Of a DNA stretch of 8,579 nucleotides, positions 1 to 5,918 are shown in pieces (the stretch's first letter is position 1; each line of letters begins with the position of its first letter). The notes beneath the pieces were generated by a model that was given only the letters and a program-made list of their open reading frames with translations, searched no databases and was not told the origin of the DNA. The position numbers and the translations under genes were made by a program. This DNA is from an uncultured Acetatifactor sp. (GTDB lineage Bacteria > Bacillota > Clostridia > Lachnospirales > Lachnospiraceae). The stretch lies in the NCBI GenBank assembly GCA_948896875.1, contig CAQUWW010000128.1, forward strand, positions 1-8,579, read 5' to 3'.

Positions 1-200
1 CGGACAATGACGCTGCCGGAGGTAGGCGTATCCAGCCCGCCCATCATGTTAAGCAAGGTGGATTTACCGCTGCCGGAGGTTCCGACGATCGCCACAAACT
101 CCCCCTGTTCCACAGAGAGGTTGACTCCATCCAGGGCGCGGGTAATATTCGGCTCACTGCCATAATACTTTTTCAGATTGATTGTCTGTAATACATTCAT
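1..200 (-). CDS. ABC transporter ATP-binding protein, N-terminal part (cut by window edge)
   Basis: The 66 visible codons encode the start of an ABC ATPase. An N-terminal beta-strand region is followed by the Walker A motif GTSGSGKST at residues 40-48, then LLNMMGGLDTPTSG, which is typical of the MacB/LolD/BceA/YknY branch that pairs with FtsX-like permeases. Such proteins hydrolyse ATP at the inner face of the membrane to drive export or peptide-antibiotic detoxification. The ATG at 198-200 is chosen because AAAGGAG (plus-strand 211-217) lies 10 bases upstream. The rest of the protein, including Walker B and the signature motif, lies beyond position 1, so substrate and partner cannot be read. 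The upstream kinase remnant (400-516) suggests it belonged to a two-component/ABC module such as those that sense antimicrobial peptides; that is inference. Confidence 0.93.
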   Translation of the reverse strand, partial: MNVLQTINLKKYYGSEPNITRALDGVNLSVEQGEFVAIVGTSGSGKSTLLNMMGGLDTPTSGSVIV

Positions 201-239
201 AAATTAAATGCTCCTTTCAAGGATTTCTGCCTGTCAACA

Positions 240-282
240 AAGAACTTCGTTCTTAGATCTTCGTTCTTAGAACTTCATTCTT
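240..282. repeat. Three tandem 14-bp units, each a small TTC-loop hairpin
   Basis: The unit AGAACTTCGTTCTT is present three times in a row at 241, 255 and 269, the second and third copies with one or two changes. The first is a perfect 6-bp stem around TTC (240-254). They sit in the leader between the ABC ATPase start and the kinase remnant, so the minus-strand transcript would carry them just upstream of the ATPase ribosome binding site. Confidence 0.75.
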
Positions 283-374
283 CGGACATTATAAAATCCA
301 AATGTTACAGAAATGTCCGAAGCGGCATAAAAAAGAATGCTTCGCATTCTTGCGAGATTTGCTTCGCAAACTCG
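281..374. repeat. Cluster of inverted repeats with TTC loops
   Basis: Three structures are visible. TTCGGACATT (281-290) is inverted as AATGTCCGAA (312-321). AAGAATGC-TTC-GCATTCTT (333-351) is a perfect 8-bp hairpin. CGAG-A-TTTGC-TTC-GCAAA-CTCG (353-374) is a 9-bp hairpin with one bulged base. The last two share the core GCTTCGC. There is no T-run directly after any stem, so these do not look like ordinary terminators. They resemble small dispersed palindromic elements rather than coding sequence. Open frames across them are short and unconvincing. Confidence 0.7.
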
Positions 375-399
375 TGATTCCATGTCCGGCTGCCACGTG

Positions 400-516
400 T
401 TATCTTGTAGAGAGCATAATGGAAAATTCCGAACCCTTGCCCGGCTCCGAAACCATTTTGATATGGCCTCCCTGTCTTGTTACGATTTCGCGTGTCAGAT
501 ACAGGCCAATGCATGA
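400..516 (-). pseudogene. Sensor histidine kinase remnant, C-terminal G2 box only
   Basis: Read on the minus strand, the frame ending in the stop at 400-402 encodes IGLYLTREIV, then RQGGHIKMVS, EPGKGSEFSIML and a short tail. That is the G2 box, final helix and last strands of a HATPase_c domain of the kind that closes membrane sensor kinases. Homology starts at about 510-516. The frame stays open only to a stop near 551, and no H box, N box or G1 box is found upstream, where a tRNA terminator and tRNAs follow. There is no start codon with a ribosome binding site. It is therefore the 3' end of a deleted gene. Its position just upstream of the ABC ATPase, in the same orientation, fits the common kinase-ATPase-permease order. 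Confidence 0.75.
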
Positions 517-643
517 TTTGGTTGACCAGCTGTAAGACCTATGCCTTAACGGTGTTTATAAGAAATAGTATATTTTTGGGAAAAACTTTACGAAGGAACG
601 AAAACTTAAGGAAACATGGGCATCGCAGGGAAAAAAGAACAGT

Positions 644-667
644 AAAAAACCCCGGCAATTCGGGGTT
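644..667 (-). terminator. Intrinsic terminator of the tRNA-Glu/tRNA-Cys transcript
   Basis: On the minus strand, AACCCCG and CGGGGTT form a perfect 7-bp stem around a 6-base loop, and the stem runs straight into a six-T tract at 644-649. It starts 7 bases after the 3' end of tRNA-Cys. Confidence 0.88.
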
Positions 668-673
668 CTTCAG

Positions 674-745
674 AGGCGCAGACCGGATTTGAACCGGTGA
701 ATCAGGGTGTTGCAGACCCACGCCTTACCGCTTGGCTACTGCGCC
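674..745 (-). tRNA. tRNA-Cys (anticodon GCA)
   Basis: This is a 72-base cloverleaf. The acceptor strands GGCGCAG and CTGCGCC pair fully with discriminator T (U in the RNA). The D arm is GCC-AAGCGGTAA-GGC. The anticodon loop CTGCAAC carries GCA, and the T arm CCGGTTCAAATCCGG is canonical. The outermost anticodon-stem pair is a T-T mismatch. CCA is not encoded and must be added after transcription. It is second in a tandem pair with tRNA-Glu, 23 bases downstream of it. Confidence 0.95.
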
Positions 746-768
746 TTATTCATCATTTAGTTCTCAAA

Positions 769-840
769 TGACTCCAACGGGAATCGAACCCGTGTTACCG
801 CCGTGAAAGGGCGATGTCTTAACCGCTTGACCATGGAGCC
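769..840 (-). tRNA. tRNA-Glu (anticodon TTC)
   Basis: This is a 72-base cloverleaf. The acceptor is GGCTCCA/TGGAGTC with one G-T wobble and discriminator A. The D arm contains GGTCAAGCGGTTAAGAC. The anticodon stem CCGTG/CGCCC region gives loop CTTTCAC with anticodon TTC. The T arm is CGGGTTCGATTCCCG. CCA is not encoded. It is first in the tandem pair after the promoter. Confidence 0.95.
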
Positions 841-914
841 GCGTCGTTTTCCGCCTTCCCGGCTTGTTCTTACTGATACACAATTACCATCTAATTGATA
901 ACCTAACGAATGAT

Positions 915-943
915 ATGTTACCATAATTTATCACATTTGGCAA
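915..943 (-). promoter_or_regulatory. Sigma-A-type promoter for the tRNA pair
   Basis: On the minus strand TTGCCA (938-943) and TAACAT (915-920) are separated by exactly 17 bases. Transcription would start near 907, about 67 bases before tRNA-Glu. The stretch 846-1024 holds no gene. It contains this promoter and an 8-bp palindrome GACATGTC at 988-995 of unknown role. Confidence 0.6.
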
Positions 944-1024
944 GAGGAAATTTCATATTTCTTCTGCTTTTTATATATTTTTAAATAGACATGTCATGTT
1001 GAAAGGTGTGAAAAAACTCATATT

Positions 1025-1055
1025 TTGACACATTTTGAAATGTTCGGAATAGATT
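1025..1055 (+). promoter_or_regulatory. Candidate promoter of the hemerythrin gene
   Basis: A perfect -35 hexamer TTGACA lies at 1025-1030. The best -10 match is TAGATT at 1050-1055, at a long 19-base spacing, so the -10 is uncertain. An alternative upstream pair is TTGAAA (999-1004) with TATTTT (1021-1026). Either gives a leader of roughly 90-115 bases before the ATG. The first three bases of this TTGACA could be read as an in-frame TTG start, but a promoter reading fits better. Confidence 0.45.
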
Positions 1056-1150
1056 ATAGAAACAGATACCTGAAAGCATTTTATATCGCCTCAGGACAAG
1101 AGTTTATTGCAGACACCACAGTGCAAAAAACTTTACCAGGAGGAAAGCAT

Positions 1151-2506
1151 ATGGAAAATCATTTGATGTGGGATAAACAATATAATGTAGGAATAGCTAT
1201 CATAGACAAAGAACATAAAAAGCTCTTCAGCATTCTCAATAAGCTATTTAACTTTGGGCACAGAGAGGAAAAAAGTCGTTTTGCCTGCCAGGAAGCGATT
1301 AAGTACTTTAAAGATCATGCTATCCAGCACTTTGCAGACGAAGAGACCTATATGGCCTCTATTAATTATCCGGGACTTGAAACACATAAACGTATTCACA
1401 AGGATTTCCGTGAGCGGATGCTCCCTGCCCTTGAAAGCGAGCTGGAACTGACCGATTTTTCCGAAATCTCTATTCAACACTTTCTTGGCACATGCGCAGG
1501 ATGGCTAATTGGCCATACATTGATTGAAGATCATATGATTGTAAACGGCGAGCCTATAAAGCATTGGGAAAATCTGTTGCCGGAAGAAGAACAGACCGTG
1601 ATGGGACAGACAATTGCCAGTCTGCTGCACAGCATGTTCCGGTTGAACTCTCAGTTAATCAGCGGCTGCTATGCCGGAGAAAAGTTCGGAAATGGAATAT
1701 ATTGCCATCTGATCTATACAGGCAAAGACAATAAAAGATGTGAATTTTTTCTCCTCTTTGAAAAACAATTAATAGGTAGTACAGTTGGCAATATTATAAA
1801 CACAAAATCAGAAACTGAAGACAGGATGCTGTCCACTGTGGCAAAATATGCGGCAAAACAGCTCATAGAACGGATGAAGCAGCAATTTTCTTCACTGAGA
1901 GAATTTAAAATGACAGAAGAACATCTGCTGACATATGAACAGTTTTACAAAATATATGAGAGGCAGAGTCCCCAATTCAGCCTTCTTTTTGACACTGGCA
2001 GAGGATACTTTGCATATTGTATGACTTCCTCTGAAATATCCCGGAGCAAAGAAGACCTTTCAACTATAGCTGAGAATACCGTAGCTGAGATCGAGGATCG
2101 TATACGTCCCGAAAATACTGTCAGCGAAAAAAAGAAAATACTGGTAGTAGATGACTCTGATTTTATGCGAAAATCAATGCAGGCTTTGTTGGGCAGAGAC
2201 TACGAGGTACTGACAGCGACTTCGGGCATGTCCGCCATCAAAAGTATTACTCTCGTCCGGCCGGATCTGGTATTGTTGGATTATGAGATGCCTGTCTGCA
2301 ACGGAATGCAGGTGTTGGAAATGCTTCGTTCCGAAAAGGATTTTACGGATATCCCCATATTTTTTCTAACCTGCAGAGTGGACAGGGAAAGCGTTCAAAA
2401 AGTAATCTCACTCAAACCCGATGGGTATTTATCCAAATCCCTCCCTTCGGAATCCGTAAAAAAAGAGATTGATCATTTCTTCGAAAAAAATAGCTCTGTT
2501 CAGTAA
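1151..2506 (+). CDS. Bacteriohemerythrin / response-regulator receiver fusion protein
   Basis: This 451-residue cytoplasmic protein has three parts. Residues 1-130 are a hemerythrin domain with the full di-iron ligand set: His22, His60, Glu64, His79, His83, His122 and Asp127. Domains of this kind reversibly bind O2 and can sense oxygen or redox state. Residues about 145-310 form an alpha/beta region whose strand-helix pattern recalls CheX/CheC phosphatase-like domains, but no clear ExxN catalytic motif is seen, so that label is tentative. Residues 328-451 are a receiver domain with acidic pair Asp334/Asp335, phospho-acceptor Asp377 (in LLDYEMP), Thr407 and Lys429. There is no DNA-binding or enzymatic output domain. 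The ATG at 1151 is preferred over an in-frame TTG at 1025 because AGGAGG (1138-1143) sits 7 bases ahead of it and the hemerythrin motif starts at once. It stands alone, with tRNAs behind it and a convergent operon ahead. The partner histidine kinase is not in the window. Confidence 0.9.
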   Translation: MENHLMWDKQYNVGIAIIDKEHKKLFSILNKLFNFGHREEKSRFACQEAIKYFKDHAIQHFADEETYMASINYPGLETHKRIHKDFRERMLPALESELELTDFSEISIQHFLGTCAGWLIGHTLIEDHMIVNGEPIKHWENLLPEEEQTVMGQTIASLLHSMFRLNSQLISGCYAGEKFGNGIYCHLIYTGKDNKRCEFFLLFEKQLIGSTVGNIINTKSETEDRMLSTVAKYAAKQLIERMKQQFSSLREFKMTEEHLLTYEQFYKIYERQSPQFSLLFDTGRGYFAYCMTSSEISRSKEDLSTIAENTVAEIEDRIRPENTVSEKKKILVVDDSDFMRKSMQALLGRDYEVLTATSGMSAIKSITLVRPDLVLLDYEMPVCNGMQVLEMLRSEKDFTDIPIFFLTCRVDRESVQKVISLKPDGYLSKSLPSESVKKEIDHFFEKNSSVQ

Positions 2507-2529
2507 TCGAGGCGACTATTACCAAAGAG

Positions 2530-2605
2530 GAATTTTCTTGTGGCCATGTCCCTTGTCCGTCATCAGGGACGTGGAACCCGGCCCGCAGCGGAACATAATG
2601 CCGAT
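2530..2605. other. Structured convergent intergenic element, unexplained
   Basis: Between the stops of two convergent genes (2507-2634), CCATGTCCCT (2544-2553) and AGGGACGTGG (2565-2574) form a 10-bp stem with one G-T pair and an 11-base loop. A GC-rich segment follows, with GGAAC repeated on each side of CCGGCCCGCAGC. Neither strand has a T-run after the stem, so it is not a classical terminator, although it may still slow both converging polymerases. A second small stem, CTCAA/TTGAG around a T-rich loop, lies near 2612-2627 on the minus strand. No convincing gene is present here. Confidence 0.5.
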
Positions 2606-2634
2606 GAGGCACTCAAAAAAGATTGAGGAACCAT

Positions 2635-4140
2635 TTACACCTCCATCAACATCCGGACTTCCGCGGTAAGCTTCTTTTCCTGATCATAGACCAGCAGCTC
2701 CTGATTGTAGGTAAAATAAGAGTCGCATCCCCACTGATTGATAAACAGCAGACTGTCCGTTCCCGCCGTCAGCTCTGTCAGAAAGAATACCATCTCCTGG
2801 CCATTCCCCCAAATCTCCCTGATAAAGGCAAATGCGGCTTCCAGCATATCCTGCTGCACCCTGACCTGCTTTTCGTGCAATTTGACCTCCCGGTCAAATT
2901 GCTTTTTCACGGATTCGAAATCCTTTTGCCGGTCGCCCGTTTTCACCTTTTCCTGATATTCCTTCAGCAGGTGGATGGCCATGAGATATTCTTCCTTCTC
3001 CCTGTCAGTCACGCTGCTGGCCGCCATCCTTTCCTGCAGCAGTCTCTCAAGTCCGCCGGCCTGTGCCTCCAGCCATACCGGAATCGGAATCTGATCCTCT
3101 TTCAGTGATTTCTTAATGCAACGCAGCTCCTTGACAACCATTTGCAGACTATGTTCCCGGCTGACAGTCATCCTGAATCCCTCATTCAATTTCTCAAGCA
3201 GCAATCCCAGCAGGGAAAGACGTTCGTCCATTCCGGCTTTCCGCGATCTCCCGGCTATATCTTCACTATACTTCCCCGATAAAATATCCGGTATCTGATA
3301 ATCCGACTTATACTTACGGTATAGATCATAGTAAATTTCAAATTTCCTTGCAATATCCGTATCCGTAATATACTGTCCGATCAGCCTTCTGTCTATCGCA
3401 AACCCTTTCTTCTCATAAAGCTGCATGGCCGCTGACAGGTCCTCCCAGCCTCTGGCTGTCACATACTGTATTCCGTCCACTGTGGATCGTATAGAATAGA
3501 ACCATTGCTGGTTAATCTCCAGAAATGTAATCACCGCCGCATGGATTCCCTGCCCGTAAGCATACTGCTTCCAGACCGGGAAGTCCTCGGTGATATCAAT
3601 CCGTTTCAAACGGTCTAAAGTAGCCACATCGAATTCCCTGACCGACTTGTTATACTGGGGCGGATTACCGGCTGTCACCACTACCCATCCCTCCGGAACA
3701 GATTGATTTCCGAATATCTTATACTGTAAAAACAGCAGCATAGCCGGCGCCAACGTCTCCGAGACACAGTTGATCTCATCCAGGAACAGGATTCCCTCCC
3801 TTTTCCCGGAATCCTGCATCACATGATAGATTGCAGCAATAATTTCGCTCATAGTGTATTCCGATACCACTGCATGCTTCCCGTCAAACTCTCTCTCCTC
3901 AATGACCGGCAGTCCCAGCGCGCTCTGACGTGTGTGATGTGTCATGGAATAGGACACCAGCGCTATGTTCAGCTCCGAGGCAATCTGCTGCATAATTGCC
4001 GTCTTCCCAATTCCCGGGGCGCCTACCATGAAAATAGGCCGCTGTCTGGATACCGGAATAGCATACTCTCCAAATTCATTTTTCGCCAAATAAATTTCCA
4101 CCGACTTCCTGATCTCTTCCTTCGCTTCTTTAATGTTCAT
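2635..4140 (-). CDS. MoxR-type AAA+ ATPase
   Basis: This 501-residue AAA+ ATPase is most like the MoxR/RavA group. Walker A GAPGIGKT is at residues 40-47, Walker B ILFLDE at 117-122, sensor-1 Asn159 in TAGNP, a likely arginine finger in LDRLKR (175-180), and a sensor-2-like Arg230 in TARGW. The core ends near residue 290. About 200 more residues follow, rich in charged helices, including a probable coiled coil around 380-435, so it is longer than a minimal MoxR and closer in size to RavA. MoxR ATPases form hexamers that remodel or mature partner proteins, often with a VWA protein encoded next door. Here the VWA protein is immediately upstream in the same orientation. The ATG at 4140 is chosen because GGAGAGGA stands just ahead of it; an in-frame TTG at 4164 would put that site inside the gene. 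Its precise substrate is unknown. Confidence 0.9.
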   Translation of the reverse strand: MNIKEAKEEIRKSVEIYLAKNEFGEYAIPVSRQRPIFMVGAPGIGKTAIMQQIASELNIALVSYSMTHHTRQSALGLPVIEEREFDGKHAVVSEYTMSEIIAAIYHVMQDSGKREGILFLDEINCVSETLAPAMLLFLQYKIFGNQSVPEGWVVVTAGNPPQYNKSVREFDVATLDRLKRIDITEDFPVWKQYAYGQGIHAAVITFLEINQQWFYSIRSTVDGIQYVTARGWEDLSAAMQLYEKKGFAIDRRLIGQYITDTDIARKFEIYYDLYRKYKSDYQIPDILSGKYSEDIAGRSRKAGMDERLSLLGLLLEKLNEGFRMTVSREHSLQMVVKELRCIKKSLKEDQIPIPVWLEAQAGGLERLLQERMAASSVTDREKEEYLMAIHLLKEYQEKVKTGDRQKDFESVKKQFDREVKLHEKQVRVQQDMLEAAFAFIREIWGNGQEMVFFLTELTAGTDSLLFINQWGCDSYFTYNQELLVYDQEKKLTAEVRMLMEV

Positions 4141-4169
4141 CTCTTCCTCTCCAATCCGTTCCAAAGACC

Positions 4170-4268
4170 CTGTTTTTTATAGACTCACTCTCCTGCAAAG
4201 ATACTCCCCACAAAGGTACCCCTGCAAAAATACTTTTCTCACAGGCACTGACCGTCTGTTTTTTATAG
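4170..4268. repeat. Direct repeats in the VWA-ATPase gap
   Basis: The 122-base gap between the VWA and ATPase genes has two nested repeats. The 13-mer CTGTTTTTTATAG occurs exactly at 4170-4182 and 4256-4268; the second copy contains the VWA stop codon. CCTGCAAAGATAC (4192-4204) and CCTGCAAAAATAC (4221-4233) are 29 bases apart with a partly similar CACAAAGGTACC between them. There is no terminator hairpin and no good promoter, so the ATPase is probably read through from upstream. Confidence 0.65.
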
Positions 4269-5897
4269 TACTTCCACCGGCGACTCTGTATCCAGATAGA
4301 TGCACATGGCCCAGGGAGGGACCCTGACCGCATCCTCTCTTTCCACAAAAACAAAAGCTGTTTTATAATCCGGCGGTCGTTCCGGAAATGTACCGTATCC
4401 ATCCGTAAAATAGAGCATTCCGCATAGTCTTTTAAACTCTCCGCTGCCTCGAAGCTCATCCACATAGGCAAACGCCGGCCTGAAATCGGTCCCGCCGCCT
4501 CCCTTAAGCTCCATCCCCGCAATATACTCCTCCATATGCTCCGCGCATTCTATTCTCACATCGTCCTGTACTGCGGCATCACATTGAATGATGTGCAGAA
4601 CAATCCGCTGCGCAAAGCATTCCATCTGGCTTAAAATATTGTAGGTCTTATTCAGAAACCGTTCCACCAAATCCCCGCTGCACGAACCGGATGTATCAAT
4701 CACTATCACAAACTCCCGGATCTGCAATTCTTCTTTATACTCCAATGGCTCAATCAGCGGGATTTTCCCCAGTAAATGCAGACCATATAAATAATAAGTA
4801 TAGTCAAACTCTTCCATATTGACCTTCATGCGCTCATTCATGACCGCAAATTTCCTCAGAAACTCCCCATAATCGTACCGCTCCCTGGTCAGTCTTTGTA
4901 TTGTCAGAAGCATGCTGCCCGGTACCTTTCCCTGCCCTTTGGAAAAACTGCCGGCGTTTAAGGCAACCGCTTCCCCGATTTCCTTCCATTCCTCCGACAG
5001 TTGGCTCTGCTTTTTGGAATCCAGCCACCGCCTGCCCGTGTCTGTTCTGCCGCCGTTTCCCCCGACGGTATTCCCCAGTTCTGTCTCGTTGGCTTCTCTC
5101 CCGGCCGCACTCTCCTCCAACTCTGCCTCATCGGCTTCTCCTCTGCCAGTTCTCTCCTCCGACTCCACCTCATTGGCTTCTCCCACGGCCGCTCTCTCCT
5201 CCGACTCTGCCTCATCGGTTTCTCCTCCGCCGGCACTCTCCTCCGACTCTGCCTCATCGACTTCCTTCCCGGCCACGCTCTCCTCCGACTTCGCCTCATC
5301 GGCTTCCTCCCCGGCCGCTCTCTCCTCCGGCTCCGCCTTTCCCGCCTCTTCCTGCCCGCTCTTCCAGCACACATGGCTATCTCGTCGAAACAGCTCTTCC
5401 AATTCACCAAAACAATACCCATACAAGCTTTCCACTTCAGAAAATTCATTCCGTAGAAATGCGGCTATATGAAACGCCGACATGACAGGAACTTCCTGCC
5501 GGATCCGGTCCGCTATCTCAAGGCATTCCTGGGGAATCTGCTGGAAAATCCACACCACATCTATTTCGCTCAACACATCCGCCACAGCGATATCCGCCGC
5601 CAGATTCCAGTATCTCCCCTCCCATCCACATGCCTGAAACGGATGCTGGTACAGACAGTGGATCACCGTATGCAGATAATCACAGGAGACAGCCTCCGGC
5701 GACTGCAAATACCTTGTCAGCAAATATTCCCTGCCATAATACAATTTCTCCCCGTCGCTGCCGAAGAAAATCTCTTCCTTTTCTTCCGGTATCAGGCGGA
5801 AAAGTGCCTGCTCCAGAAAACGCAATTCAAAATAAATTTTCCTATAACCCTGTTTCAATACCTCCAGACATATTCTGCTCTTCTTGTCTTCATCCAA
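4263..5897 (-). CDS. DUF2201-type VWA protein with degenerate metallopeptidase-like N-terminus
   Basis: This 544-residue protein shows three parts. Residues 1-175 match the DUF2201_N putative metallopeptidase pattern: LYYGREYL, then HTVIHCLYQH (76-85), then WNLAADIAVAD (97-107). The usual HExxH has become HTxxH, so the general-base Glu is missing. Residues 184-281 are seven 14-residue acidic repeats forming a flexible linker. Residues 393-544 are a VWA-like domain with a complete MIDAS: Asp401-x-Ser403-x-Ser405, Thr470 in GGGGTDF and Asp499 in FTDGYG. There is no signal peptide or membrane segment, so it acts in the cytoplasm. VWA proteins beside MoxR ATPases serve as metal-dependent adaptors. 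The start is a TTG: no in-frame ATG is near, and AAGGAGGGG lies about 12 bases upstream, overlapping the stop of the LRR gene. An ATT three bases earlier cannot be excluded. Confidence 0.88.
   Translation of the reverse strand: MDEDKKSRICLEVLKQGYRKIYFELRFLEQALFRLIPEEKEEIFFGSDGEKLYYGREYLLTRYLQSPEAVSCDYLHTVIHCLYQHPFQACGWEGRYWNLAADIAVADVLSEIDVVWIFQQIPQECLEIADRIRQEVPVMSAFHIAAFLRNEFSEVESLYGYCFGELEELFRRDSHVCWKSGQEEAGKAEPEERAAGEEADEAKSEESVAGKEVDEAESEESAGGGETDEAESEERAAVGEANEVESEERTGRGEADEAELEESAAGREANETELGNTVGGNGGRTDTGRRWLDSKKQSQLSEEWKEIGEAVALNAGSFSKGQGKVPGSMLLTIQRLTRERYDYGEFLRKFAVMNERMKVNMEEFDYTYYLYGLHLLGKIPLIEPLEYKEELQIREFVIVIDTSGSCSGDLVERFLNKTYNILSQMECFAQRIVLHIIQCDAAVQDDVRIECAEHMEEYIAGMELKGGGGTDFRPAFAYVDELRGSGEFKRLCGMLYFTDGYGTFPERPPDYKTAFVFVEREDAVRVPPWAMCIYLDTESPVEVL
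5055..5348 (-). repeat. Seven in-frame 42-bp repeats (14-residue acidic linker)
   Basis: Residues 184-281 of the VWA protein divide into seven units of exactly 14 residues with no insertion or deletion. Typical units are EADEAKSEESVAGK, EVDEAESEESAGGG and EANEVESEERTGRG; the consensus is E-A-D/N-E-A-E-S-E-E-S/R then four small or Gly-rich residues. The first and last units are the most diverged. The DNA period is 42 bp. Long open frames on the opposite strand here are by-products of the repeat. Confidence 0.92.
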
Positions 5898-5909
5898 AAT
5901 GATAGGAAT

Positions 5910-5918
5910 CCCCTCCTT
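5910..5918 (-). promoter_or_regulatory. Ribosome binding site overlapping the LRR stop codon
   Basis: On the minus strand the LRR gene ends in TAAGGAGGGG, so the stop (5917-5919) runs straight into a strong Shine-Dalgarno. Ribosomes finishing the LRR gene would be placed to start the VWA gene, whose TTG start is otherwise weak. This implies coupled translation and a controlled ratio of the two proteins. Confidence 0.7.

Noticed and set aside
302..721. Several 60-77 codon frames on both strands between the ABC gene and tRNA-Cys
   Set aside because: They cross hairpins, the kinase remnant or the tRNA itself, and none has a ribosome binding site with a conserved-looking product.
2469..2669. Small plus-strand gene overlapping the end of the hemerythrin gene
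   Set aside because: It starts inside the receiver domain, has no ribosome binding site and runs through the hairpin into the ATPase gene. It is better read as non-coding.
4901..5485. Long plus-strand open frames of 150-194 codons across the VWA gene, rich in Pro, Ser and Arg
   Set aside because: They are opposite the 42-bp repeats, and their Pro/Ser-rich repetition mirrors the acidic repeat read backwards. They have no ribosome binding site or domain. The minus-strand gene has clear MIDAS motifs.
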